Positions 56,267-64,000 of a DNA stretch of 64,000 bases are shown here, in pieces. Under the pieces are notes generated by a model. The model saw nothing but the letters and a program-made list of their open reading frames with translations, had not been told where the DNA came from and did not search any database. The position numbers were made by a program, and so were the translations under genes. The stretch is from Pectobacterium punjabense. Its GTDB lineage: Bacteria > Pseudomonadota > Gammaproteobacteria > Enterobacterales > Enterobacteriaceae. The stretch is taken from NCBI RefSeq assembly GCF_012427845.1, contig NZ_CP038498.1, positions 1,984,001-2,048,000 on the forward strand, read 5' to 3'. Position 1 is the first letter of the stretch; every line of letters starts with the position of its first letter.

Positions 56267-57835
56267 ATGTTACATAAAAATGATTACCGACTCGGGATTG
56301 ATGTCGGCGGTACCAACACGGATGCGGCAATTTTAGATGCGAATCTGCACTGTGTTGCGACAGCCAAATGTCCTACCAGCCTGGATATCTACAGTGGTAT
56401 AGAGCGGGCGATTGCTGAGGTATTGGCTAAGTCTGGCATCGCGTCGCAGCATATTCGCTATGCGATGTTGGGCACAACCCAATGTACCAATGCGATTGTT
56501 GAGCGGAAGGGTCTGGATCGCGTCGGATTATTGCGCCTGAGTCTGCCAAGCAGCGATAGCGTCCCACCGCTGTTTGGCTGGGATGATGAGTGGCAAAAGA
56601 CATTAGGCGAACATTTCTACCAGATTCATGGCGGCTATGAGTTTGATGGCCGAGAGATCCATCCCGTACTACAGAATGAAGTACTCGCGGTTTGTGACAA
56701 GATGCGCGGGCATGTCGATAGCGTGGCGATCTGTGGCGTATTTTCTCCAGTAAATAGCGAGCAGGAATTGCAGGTTGCCCAGTGGGTGAATGCAGTATTA
56801 CCGGATGTCTCCTTGTCGTTATCTCACCGGATAGGCAGTACGGGGTTACTGGAAAGGGAAAACGCGACCATCCTGAATGCATCGTTGCAAAGTACCGCGA
56901 ACCGCTTTGTTAACGGCTTTACGCAAGCGCTAGTTCGGCACGGGATTAACGCTACGCCGTTCTTCGGGCAAAATGATGGCACATTGATGTCCGAGAGCAT
57001 GGTGAAGCAATATCCCATTTTGACGATGGCCTGTGGGCCAACGAACTCGATTCGCGGGGCATGCCACCTTTCGGGATTGGATAATGCGCTGATTATCGAT
57101 GTCGGCGGCACAACAACGGATATTGGCGTCTTGGTGAATGGCTTCCCGCGTGAATCGGCAATTGCTGTTGAAGTCGGCGATGTACGGACGAATTTCAGAA
57201 TGCCAGACATTATTTCTATCGGTATTGGTGGCGGAACCTGCGTGCGGCAGTCTCAGGATGGGACGCTCACCCTTGGGCCTGACAGCGTTGGCTATCGTCT
57301 TCTTGAACAGGGCGTCAGTTTCGGCGGGGAAACGTTAACGCTCAGCGATATTATGCTGCAACTTCATCGTGAGCGATGGACATCAGCGCTTTCTCATCCG
57401 CTACCCGAGTTGGATAAAGCGCTTTGCCAGCAAGTTTATCGTCAGATGATTGATAACGTGGAAAGTGCTATCGATCGGATCAAATCGTCAAGGGCGGCTA
57501 TTCCCGCAGTGCTTGTTGGCGGTGGAAGTATTTTGTTGCCTGAGGTTTTATCTGGCATCAGTCAGGTTGTGCGTCCGCTGAACTTCGATGCGGCAAATGC
57601 GGTGGGTGTTGCGTTAGGGAAGGTTGGGGCGCAGATCGAGCGTGTGGTTAAAATGCCGGATCACGATCGTGAAAAGGTAAAAAGCGAATTGCAGCAGCAA
57701 ACTATTTGTCTGGCTGAAGAGACGGGCGCTATGTCGGGCAGCGTTGAAATTATCGACTATCAGGAAATTCCTTTGGCCTATCTGCCAGGGAATGCGGTAC
57801 AGGTGAAAATCAAAGCGGCAGGTAATCTGGCTTAG
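56267..57835 (+). CDS. Hydantoinase/oxoprolinase family protein (HyuA-type)
   Basis: The 522-residue protein has the two ATPase-like phosphate loops of the family, LGIDVGGTNTDAAIL near residue 10 and IIDVGGTTTDIGVL near 285, with GIGGGTCVR following. Relatives hydrolyse N-methylhydantoin or 5-oxoproline with ATP, usually with a HyuB partner; no HyuB is here, and a DUF917 protein takes its place, a recurrent pairing. The ATG at 56267 is preceded by GAGG; the frame starts 24 bases earlier. A bidirectional terminator follows. Confidence 0.87.
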   Translation: MLHKNDYRLGIDVGGTNTDAAILDANLHCVATAKCPTSLDIYSGIERAIAEVLAKSGIASQHIRYAMLGTTQCTNAIVERKGLDRVGLLRLSLPSSDSVPPLFGWDDEWQKTLGEHFYQIHGGYEFDGREIHPVLQNEVLAVCDKMRGHVDSVAICGVFSPVNSEQELQVAQWVNAVLPDVSLSLSHRIGSTGLLERENATILNASLQSTANRFVNGFTQALVRHGINATPFFGQNDGTLMSESMVKQYPILTMACGPTNSIRGACHLSGLDNALIIDVGGTTTDIGVLVNGFPRESAIAVEVGDVRTNFRMPDIISIGIGGGTCVRQSQDGTLTLGPDSVGYRLLEQGVSFGGETLTLSDIMLQLHRERWTSALSHPLPELDKALCQQVYRQMIDNVESAIDRIKSSRAAIPAVLVGGGSILLPEVLSGISQVVRPLNFDAANAVGVALGKVGAQIERVVKMPDHDREKVKSELQQQTICLAEETGAMSGSVEIIDYQEIPLAYLPGNAVQVKIKAAGNLA

Positions 57836-57874
57836 CACCGCATAACGATTTAGTGATGTTAGTCTGCTGAAATG

Positions 57875-57904
57875 AAAATAGCGCGCCGTGAGCGCGCTAT
57901 TTTT
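57875..57904. terminator. Bidirectional terminator between the HyuA-like gene and pflA
   Basis: AAAATAGCGCGC/GCGCGCTATTTT (57875-57886 with 57892-57903) is a perfect 12-bp stem with a 5-base loop; T-runs occur on both strands. Confidence 0.9.
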
Positions 57905-57921
57905 GCAGAAAGCGTCCGAGA

Positions 57922-58662
57922 TTAGTAGATGACCTTGTGACCGTAACTTTCAAGAATTGATTTAACGCGATCCATTGTATCGGCCTTCGGCGGTTTAACA
58001 CCGTCTAATTTGTACTCTTCGCCCATTGCGATCCACTTGTGTTTACCAAGCTCATGATAGGGCAGAAGTTCAATTTTCTCGATGTTCGTCATATCCTTCG
58101 TAAACTCGCCCAGTTTATGCGCGGACGCGTCGTCGTCAGACCAGCCGGGCACGACCACATAACGTATCCAGGTACGCTGGTTACGTTTTGCCAGATAACG
58201 AGCGAAGTCCAGAGTACGATGATTCGATACGCCAACTAAATTCTGATGTATATCATCGTTCATTTGCTTTAAATCGAGCATCACCAAATCGCTGACGTCC
58301 AATAGCTCGTCAATAACGGGGTCGTAACGGCGCACGAACCCATTGGTGTCCAGACAGGTATTGATACCTTCTGCCTTACAGGCGCGGAACCAGTCGCGCA
58401 CAAACTCGGCTTGCAGTATGGCCTCACCGCCTGATGCGGTTACGCCGCCGCCGGATGCATTCATAAAGTGGCGATAAGTCACGACTTCTTTCATGAGTTC
58501 TTCCACTGTCACTTCTTTGCCGCCGTGTGTATCCCAGGTATCACGGTTATGGCAATACAGACAGCGCATCAGGCAGCCCTGGAAGAAGATGATGAAACGG
58601 ATGCCTGGGCCATCGACGGTGCCGCAGGATTCAAAGGAGTGGATGCGACCGATTACTGACAT
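57922..58662 (-). CDS. pflA: Pyruvate formate-lyase-activating enzyme
   Basis: PflA is a radical-SAM enzyme that installs the glycyl radical on PflB. The 246-residue protein, same length as E. coli, has the [4Fe-4S] motif CLMRCLYC (Cys30, Cys34, Cys37) and nearly full identity in the [13 protein letters not shown] and [15 protein letters not shown] regions. The start is set at 58662 (MSVIGRIH); a longer frame to 58836 has no family support. It lies 268 bases downstream of pflB, behind the pflB terminator. Confidence 0.96.
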   Translation of the reverse strand: MSVIGRIHSFESCGTVDGPGIRFIIFFQGCLMRCLYCHNRDTWDTHGGKEVTVEELMKEVVTYRHFMNASGGGVTASGGEAILQAEFVRDWFRACKAEGINTCLDTNGFVRRYDPVIDELLDVSDLVMLDLKQMNDDIHQNLVGVSNHRTLDFARYLAKRNQRTWIRYVVVPGWSDDDASAHKLGEFTKDMTNIEKIELLPYHELGKHKWIAMGEEYKLDGVKPPKADTMDRVKSILESYGHKVIY

Positions 58663-58869
58663 TGCGAGGTTTTCTCCAAATTTGACCGGACAATAGCGGT
58701 CTTTATGAGCGCAGTCATGAGAAAGTTGGCATCGATCTGGCAGACGTTTCTGACAGAAGAACACCGTGTGACAGATGCTGCGTCGAATCTGTTTTGCAAG
58801 CCATCCACAGAGTGGGGCAGCATAGCTGGCTGGCAAAACAGGCTAACAATTTGAACGACAAGCAAGGGT

Positions 58870-58900
58870 AAGAAAAAGGCCCCACTGACGTGGAGCCTTT
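58870..58900 (-). terminator. Terminator of focA-pflB
   Basis: On the minus strand, AAAGGCTCCAC/GTGGGGCCTTT (58900-58890 with 58885-58875; one T-G wobble) with a GTCA loop is followed by TTCTT. Confidence 0.85.
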
Positions 58901-58930
58901 ATTTTACGCCTTTTCAGACAGCCATGGAAA

Positions 58931-61213
58931 TTAGATTGACTGTGTGAAAGTACGGGTAATAACGTCTTGCTGCTGTTCTTTCGTCAGTGAGTTGAAACGC
59001 ACTGCATAGCCAGATACACGGATAGTCAACTGCGGATATTTTTCCGGGTTTTCCATCGCATCAAGCAGCATTTCACGGTTCATGACGTTGACGTTTAAGT
59101 GCTGGCCACCTTCGATGCTGGCTTCATGATGGAAATAACCATCCATCAGACCTGCAAGGTTAGCTTTACGCACGTTATCGTCTTTACCCAACGCGTTAGG
59201 TACGATGGAGAAGGTATAAGAAATACCATCTTTCGCGTAAGCAAACGGCAGTTTGGCAACAGAAGTCAGAGACGCAACAGCACCTTTCTGGTCACGACCG
59301 TGCATTGGGTTAGCACCTGGTCCGAATGGTGCACCTGCACGGCGACCGTCTGGGGTATTACCTGTTTTCTTACCATATACCACGTTAGAGGTGATGGTCA
59401 GAACAGACTGCGTCGGGGTTGCGCCACGGTAGGTATTCAGTTTCTGAATTTTCTTCATGAAACGTTCAACTAGGTCGCAAGCCAGTTCATCTACGCGAGC
59501 ATCGTTGTTACCGAATTGCGGATATTCGCCTTCGATATCAAAGTCGATAGCCAGGCCATCTTCATCACGAATCGGCTTAACTTTGGCATATTTGATGGCA
59601 GACAGGGAGTCAGCAGCAACAGACAGACCCGCGATACCACACGCCATGGTACGGAACACGTCACGATCGTGCAGTGCCATCAGCGATGCTTCGTAGCTGT
59701 ATTTGTCATGCATGTAGTGGATGACGTTCAGCGCGGTGACATATTGCTTAGCCAGCCAATCCATGAAGTGATCCATACGATCCATCACTTCGTCGAAGTT
59801 CAGAACGTCGCCTTTGATTGGTTCTGATTTAGGACCAACCTGCATTTTCAGTTTTTCGTCCACGCCGCCATTGATCGCGTACAGCATGGTTTTCGCCAGG
59901 TTTGCACGAGCACCGAAGAACTGCATTTGTTTGCCAACGATCATCGGGCTTACGCAGCAAGCAATCGCGTAGTCATCGTTGTTAAAGTCAGGACGCATCA
60001 GATCGTCATTCTCATATTGCAGAGAAGAGGTATCGATGGAGACTTTAGCTGCATAGTTTTTGAAGCTCTGCGGCAGTTTCTCAGACCACAGAATGGTCAT
60101 GTTTGGCTCTGGAGACGGCCCCATGGTGTACAGGGTGTTCAGGAAGCGGAAGCTGGTTTTGCTCACCAGTGTACGACCATCCAGACCCATACCAGCCAGA
60201 GATTCTGTCGCCCAGATTGGGTCACCAGAGAACAGCTCATCGTACTCAGGTGTACGCAGGAAACGTACCATGCGCAGTTTCATGACCAGATGGTCAATCA
60301 TTTCCTGAGCTTCTTCCTCAGTGATTTTGCCTGCAGCCAGATCGCGCTCAAGGTAGATATCCAGGAAGGTAGAGACACGTCCGAAGGACATTGCCGCACC
60401 ATTCTGTGATTTCACCGCAGCCAGGTAGCCAAAGTAAGTCCACTGCACGGCTTCCTGAGCCGTCGCAGCTGGGCCAGAAATGTCACAGCCATATTTAGCG
60501 GCCATTTCTTTAATTTGGCTCAGCGCATGGTGCTGATCGGCAATTTCTTCACGCAGACGGATTGTTGCTTCCAGATCTTCGCCGTTTTCCAGTTTAGTTT
60601 GCAGAGAAGTGAACTGAGCAAACTTGTCTTTCATCAGATAGTCGATACCGTACAGCGCAACGCGACGATAGTCACCGATGATACGGCCACGGCCATAAGC
60701 ATCTGGCAGACCAGTCAGAACGCCAGACTTACGACAACGCAGGATATCTGGGGTGTAAACATCGAACACGCCTTGGTTGTGCGTTTTGCGATATTCAGTG
60801 AAGATTTTTTTCAGTTGAGGGTCCAGTTCACGGCCATAAACTTTACATGAACCTTCAACCATTTTGATGCCGCCGAACGGAATCAACGCACGTTTTAACG
60901 GCGCATCAGTCTGAAGACCAACGATCTTTTCCAGACCTTTGTTGATGTATCCCGCGTCGTGAGACGTGATAGTCGCAGCAACATGGGTATCAAAATCAAC
61001 AGGGGCGTGAGTACGGTTTTCCTGTTTGATGCCTTCCATGACGCTGTCCCACAGCGTTGAAGTCGCTTTGGTTGCGCCAGCCAGGAAAGACTCATCACCT
61101 TCATACGGCGTGTAGTTTTTCTGGATAAAGTCACGAACGTTGACGTTATCCTGCCATTCACCTTTGCTAAAGCCTTGCCATGCATTGGCCAATTTTTCAT
61201 TCAGCTCGGTCAT
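58931..61213 (-). CDS. pflB: Pyruvate formate-lyase (formate C-acetyltransferase)
   Basis: PflB converts pyruvate and CoA to acetyl-CoA and formate in anaerobic growth. The 760-residue protein equals E. coli PflB. The glycyl-radical motif RVSGYAVRF has Gly735, and the adjacent catalytic cysteines lie in [13 protein letters not shown] (about 419-420). It follows focA by 57 bases in the focA-pflB operon; the activase pflA is just downstream. Confidence 0.97.
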   Translation of the reverse strand: MTELNEKLANAWQGFSKGEWQDNVNVRDFIQKNYTPYEGDESFLAGATKATSTLWDSVMEGIKQENRTHAPVDFDTHVAATITSHDAGYINKGLEKIVGLQTDAPLKRALIPFGGIKMVEGSCKVYGRELDPQLKKIFTEYRKTHNQGVFDVYTPDILRCRKSGVLTGLPDAYGRGRIIGDYRRVALYGIDYLMKDKFAQFTSLQTKLENGEDLEATIRLREEIADQHHALSQIKEMAAKYGCDISGPAATAQEAVQWTYFGYLAAVKSQNGAAMSFGRVSTFLDIYLERDLAAGKITEEEAQEMIDHLVMKLRMVRFLRTPEYDELFSGDPIWATESLAGMGLDGRTLVSKTSFRFLNTLYTMGPSPEPNMTILWSEKLPQSFKNYAAKVSIDTSSLQYENDDLMRPDFNNDDYAIACCVSPMIVGKQMQFFGARANLAKTMLYAINGGVDEKLKMQVGPKSEPIKGDVLNFDEVMDRMDHFMDWLAKQYVTALNVIHYMHDKYSYEASLMALHDRDVFRTMACGIAGLSVAADSLSAIKYAKVKPIRDEDGLAIDFDIEGEYPQFGNNDARVDELACDLVERFMKKIQKLNTYRGATPTQSVLTITSNVVYGKKTGNTPDGRRAGAPFGPGANPMHGRDQKGAVASLTSVAKLPFAYAKDGISYTFSIVPNALGKDDNVRKANLAGLMDGYFHHEASIEGGQHLNVNVMNREMLLDAMENPEKYPQLTIRVSGYAVRFNSLTKEQQQDVITRTFTQSI

Positions 61214-61270
61214 TTTACACCTACCTTTGATATGGATTTCTTAAAACCCGACGTTGCGGCCGATTGCACC

Positions 61271-62131
61271 TTAGTGGTGCTTGTCTCCACCGCGCAAATA
61301 AATTACCCAATATGTTAAACCGACCATTACGCCGCCGCCGATGATGTTCCCTAGGGTGACGGGAATCAGGTTATCGGTAATGAAGTGGCTAACGGTTAAA
61401 TGTTCAAACTGAGACGGCGCCATGCCAATGGCATTCCAGAATTCCGGGGCCGCAAAATTTTTGATAACGATGCCCATAGGAATCATGAACATGTTGGCGA
61501 TGCTGTGCTCAAAACCGCTGGAAACGAACATGGCGACAGGCAGAATCATGGCAAACATTTTATCGGTAAGCGTACGGCCAGAATAACTCATCCACACCGC
61601 CAGACAGACCAGCAAGTTTGCCAGGATACCCAGACACAGCGCTTCAACGAATGTATGTTCAAGTTTGTGTTCAGCTGTTTGCAGAACGTTCAGACCCCAC
61701 GCACCGTTTGCGACCATATGCTCTCCCGAGAACCAGATAAGTCCAACGAAGAAAAGCGCGCCAATCAGGTTGCCGACATAAACATTAGCCCAGTTACAGG
61801 CTAGTTGTTTCCAGGTAATACGTCCACTGGCTTTGGCAATCACGATGAGAACGGTTGAGGTGAACAGGTCTGCGCCGCAGACGACAACCAACATAAGGCC
61901 AAGGGAGAAGCAAATGCCCCCGATCAATTTCGCGATACCGAAAGGAATCGTCGCTGTCCCTGTGGTGGCCGTAATATAAAAGACGAAGGCGATCGAAATA
62001 AATACACCCGCAGTGATCGCTAAATAAAACGTCGTGCACGGTTGTTTGGTAGCTTTATAGACTCCGGCGTCTTCAGCAACTTTTGCCATCGCAGCCGGGA
62101 GTAATAGAGTAAAGGGGTTGTCAGCTTTCAC
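61271..62131 (-). CDS. focA: Formate channel FocA
   Basis: FocA is the pentameric formate/nitrite-family channel that exports and imports formate made by PflB. The 286-residue protein has six membrane segments and the blocks MKADNPFTLLLPAAMAKVAE, CGADLFTSTVLIVIAKASGR, GFEHSIANMFMIPMGIV and NLIPVTLGNIIGGG. The start is a GTG at 62131, with GAGAG upstream, as in E. coli. A FNR-like site lies 62 bases upstream. Confidence 0.96.
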   Translation of the reverse strand: MKADNPFTLLLPAAMAKVAEDAGVYKATKQPCTTFYLAITAGVFISIAFVFYITATTGTATIPFGIAKLIGGICFSLGLMLVVVCGADLFTSTVLIVIAKASGRITWKQLACNWANVYVGNLIGALFFVGLIWFSGEHMVANGAWGLNVLQTAEHKLEHTFVEALCLGILANLLVCLAVWMSYSGRTLTDKMFAMILPVAMFVSSGFEHSIANMFMIPMGIVIKNFAAPEFWNAIGMAPSQFEHLTVSHFITDNLIPVTLGNIIGGGVMVGLTYWVIYLRGGDKHH

Positions 62132-62192
62132 ACTAACTCTCTCTTAAAAATTATCAGCGTTGAGATACTAACAAAGCAGTATACGGTAAAAT

Positions 62193-62206
62193 TTGACGTG
62201 GATCAT
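62193..62206. promoter_or_regulatory. FNR-like site upstream of focA-pflB
   Basis: TTGAC-GTGG-ATCAT matches the FNR consensus TTGAT-N4-ATCAA at 8 of 10 positions. If TAGTAT (minus strand, 62170-62165) is the -10 box, the site is centred near -41.5, the class II position. Confidence 0.55.
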
Positions 62207-62466
62207 ATTGCAAGAAATTAACAGGTCAGAAAGCAGGGTGGGATAGGGCGATTTAGTGCTTAATGTATTGAATTTTATAATAAAAAAATATTTTAAATTT
62301 TATAAAAAGAGTTGAATGGCATACGTTAAACCTACCGATTTAGCGTTAATAAAAATCACGTTTTGTAGAATTTCAGTACCACCTTGTCGATGTAATTTAA
62401 TTAAAACTTCACCATTTAATAACAATGTTCTGATTATGCATTACGAATAATAAATATTGCCCTTTG

Positions 62467-62501
62467 GATAATAAAATAGCCCTTTAAAATAAAGGGCTAT
62501 T
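62467..62501 (-). terminator. Rho-independent terminator of ycaO
   Basis: On the minus strand, AATAGCCCTTT/AAAGGGCTATT (62491-62501 with 62475-62485) with a 5-base loop is followed by TTATTATCC. Confidence 0.85.
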
Positions 62502-62570
62502 CGTCGGTGACTATTTGCACGCGATCGCACTCATCGATATAAGACGCGTGCTGACTTCATCATCCTGGCA

Positions 62571-64000
62571 TTATTTTGCTTGCCAATAACGACGTTTCGC
62601 CTGTTGCAGTTTTTCATAGGCTGCCAGCAGCGACTGGTGCGCAGGTAAAGAAGTAAAGGTGTCATCGACAGCAAACAGACCATAGAAGCACGCTTCGCCA
62701 GCAACGGCGGCACTGGCGGCATCGACGGTCTCACTGCCGTACATTTTGGTAAAGGCATCGTAATATTCTGCCGGATCGCGCTCAGGCTCTTGCGCCAGTA
62801 ACAGCAGCGTTTGCAGGCAACGGTAGTAGTTGCTGCGCTGTGCCGTAAAGACGGAATCGTTGAAGTCCTGCGTCCACTCTGTCCAGCTTAACGCCTGATC
62901 CAGATCGCCGCCGGCCAGTGCCAGCATGGCTTTTAGTTCGCCAACGCGCAGCGTAAACCAGCCATTATCTTTGCCGGTGGCAATGCCGAGCAGCTCGCGT
63001 ACGCGGGTGAAATCGTCCAGCCCTTCGTCATCCAACTGTTGCAACAGCGCCAGATAGTCTTCTTGTTCCCATTTGCTGTCAGGCAGCGCCAGCAGCGTGT
63101 CACGCAGGTGAGCGCCCATGCTGTTATTGGCTAACAACAGATCGTCGGCAGGGTAGATGTCTGACATTCCCGGCACAATGATGCGGCAGGCATAAACAGA
63201 CAGATGCTCATAGTCAGCAATGTAGACTTCTTTATCTTCCTGCTTGAAGATCGCCATCAACGTAGCGAATTCTTCTTCCGTCGACCCTTTAAAGCTCCAG
63301 TCGGCAAATTCATAATCTGCTTCTTTCTTGAACATATCCCAGGAGATCAGACCGCTGGAATCGATAAAGTGGGTTTCCAGATTCGCGTGCTCGGCCACTT
63401 CTTCATCATCAAACGTTGGTGGAGTAAACACATCCAGATCTTTCAAACCGCGGCCTTGCAGCAGTTCGGTAACGGTACGTTCCAGTGCCACGCCGAAATC
63501 AGGGTGCGCGCCGAAGGAGGCAAAACAGGTACCGTTAGCAGGGTTAAACAGCACCACGCAGATGACCGGATATTTCCCGCCCAGCGAGGCATCGTAAGAG
63601 AAAATCGGGAAGCCTTCTTTTTCCAGTGTCGCAATCGCTTCGACCACGCCTGGGTAGCGGTTTAGCACCTCTTGTGGAATTTCTGGCAGGCTGATGGATT
63701 CTGCAATGATGCGATTTTTGATACTGCGTTCAAACACTTCTGATAGCCCCTGAACGCGGGCTTCGTTGGCCGTGTTACCTGCGGACATCCCATTAGAGAC
63801 GTACAGGTTACCGATGATATTCATCGGAATATAGACGGTTTGCTGATCGGACTGGCGGGTAAACGGCAGCGCGCAAATGCCTCTGTCGACATTGCCAGAT
63901 TGCAGATCGATCAGATCGCTAGCGCTCAGTTCCTGTTCAGGATCGTAGAACTGGTGCAGGCGGGCATCCAAAATCCCTTCCGGCAGGGCATCGTCTTCTG
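62571..64000 (-). CDS. ycaO: YcaO, ribosomal protein S12 methylthiotransferase accessory factor (N-terminus outside window)
   Basis: This is the C-terminal 476 residues of YcaO (E. coli 586); the frame runs to the window edge. YcaO proteins are ATP-dependent cyclodehydratase-like enzymes; E. coli YcaO supports RimO in beta-methylthiolation of S12 Asp88. Visible blocks include NVDRGICALPFTRQSD, GMSAGNTANEARVQGLSEVFER (ATP-binding glutamates), and FAS(F)GAHPDFGVALERTVTELLQGRGL. The C-terminal part is the tetratricopeptide-like extension. It lies upstream of focA-pflB as in E. coli. Confidence 0.93.
   Translation of the reverse strand, partial: EDDALPEGILDARLHQFYDPEQELSASDLIDLQSGNVDRGICALPFTRQSDQQTVYIPMNIIGNLYVSNGMSAGNTANEARVQGLSEVFERSIKNRIIAESISLPEIPQEVLNRYPGVVEAIATLEKEGFPIFSYDASLGGKYPVICVVLFNPANGTCFASFGAHPDFGVALERTVTELLQGRGLKDLDVFTPPTFDDEEVAEHANLETHFIDSSGLISWDMFKKEADYEFADWSFKGSTEEEFATLMAIFKQEDKEVYIADYEHLSVYACRIIVPGMSDIYPADDLLLANNSMGAHLRDTLLALPDSKWEQEDYLALLQQLDDEGLDDFTRVRELLGIATGKDNGWFTLRVGELKAMLALAGGDLDQALSWTEWTQDFNDSVFTAQRSNYYRCLQTLLLLAQEPERDPAEYYDAFTKMYGSETVDAASAAVAGEACFYGLFAVDDTFTSLPAHQSLLAAYEKLQQAKRRYWQAK

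Larger units (their letters stand above)
62132..62570. other. Regulatory region between focA and ycaO
   Basis: These 439 very A+T-rich bases contain no gene. They should hold the multiple anaerobic promoters of focA-pflB and end with the ycaO terminator (62467-62501). Confidence 0.6.

Noticed and set aside
58663..58836. 58-residue N-terminal extension of PflA
   Set aside because: PflA begins MSVIGRIH in E. coli at exactly 246 residues; the extension is in the pflB-pflA spacer.

Overview
The window reads as a chromosomal segment of an enterobacterium, most likely a soft-rot Pectobacterium or a close relative (Pectobacteriaceae). This rests on the gene order, which follows the Escherichia coli yliI-to-ycaO interval closely but with clear losses and insertions, and on two ERIC-type intergenic repeats. 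Species cannot be fixed from sequence reading alone. No rRNA, tRNA, CRISPR array, prophage or insertion sequence was seen.

Layout. 1-4020: end of a PQQ-type sugar dehydrogenase gene (yliI), gstB, and a divergent MetQ/MetN/MetI-type ABC importer. 4238-8939: dacC, a deoC-deoR unit with two DeoR-type operators, and the transporter ybjL. 9315-12678: ybjM, grxA, nfsA, rimK, ybjN. 13046-17477: the putrescine importer potFGHI, with a short tandem repeat, an ERIC element and a hairpin between potF and potG. 17685-19925: ybjO, rlmC and an A+T-rich orphan membrane/coiled-coil gene. 19978-23860: the arginine importer artJ and artPIQM, with ARG boxes. 24061-32739: ybjQ, amiD, ybjT, the NO-responsive hcp-hcr pair with NsrR- and FNR-like sites, lysO and ybjD. 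32852-36244: cspD, then clpS-clpA. 36371-36935: a frameshifted VOC-family gene and a second, rearranged ERIC element, where E. coli has the serW tRNA. 37139-42914: infA, aat, cydC, cydD, trxB. 43498-51128: lrp, ftsK, lolA, rarA, serS. 51449-57835: ycaD and then an accessory cassette of a LysR regulator divergent from an NCS1 permease, a DUF917 protein and a HyuA-type hydantoinase/oxoprolinase. 57922-64000: pflA, pflB, focA and a truncated ycaO.

The genes fall into four themes: import of amines and amino acids (the Met-like, pot and art systems, plus the lysine exporter lysO); anaerobic and nitrosative physiology (hcp-hcr, pflB-pflA-focA, cydDC); proteome quality control and translation (clpSA, infA, aat, serS, rimK, ycaO, rlmC); and envelope and chromosome segregation (dacC, amiD, lolA, ftsK). 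Compared with E. coli K-12 gene order as remembered, ybjC, ybjS-ltaE-poxB, aqpZ, serW and dmsABC-ycaC-ycaM are missing from their usual places.

The least ordinary content is the LysR/NCS1/DUF917/HyuA cassette with a dense array of CACATCA half-sites in its divergent promoter. Others are the paired TGTTA-N6-TAACA operators of deoC, the NsrR/FNR architecture at hcp, several unexplained strong inverted repeats (between cspD and clpS, upstream of potF, and between gstB and the ABC importer), and the two structurally different ERIC copies.
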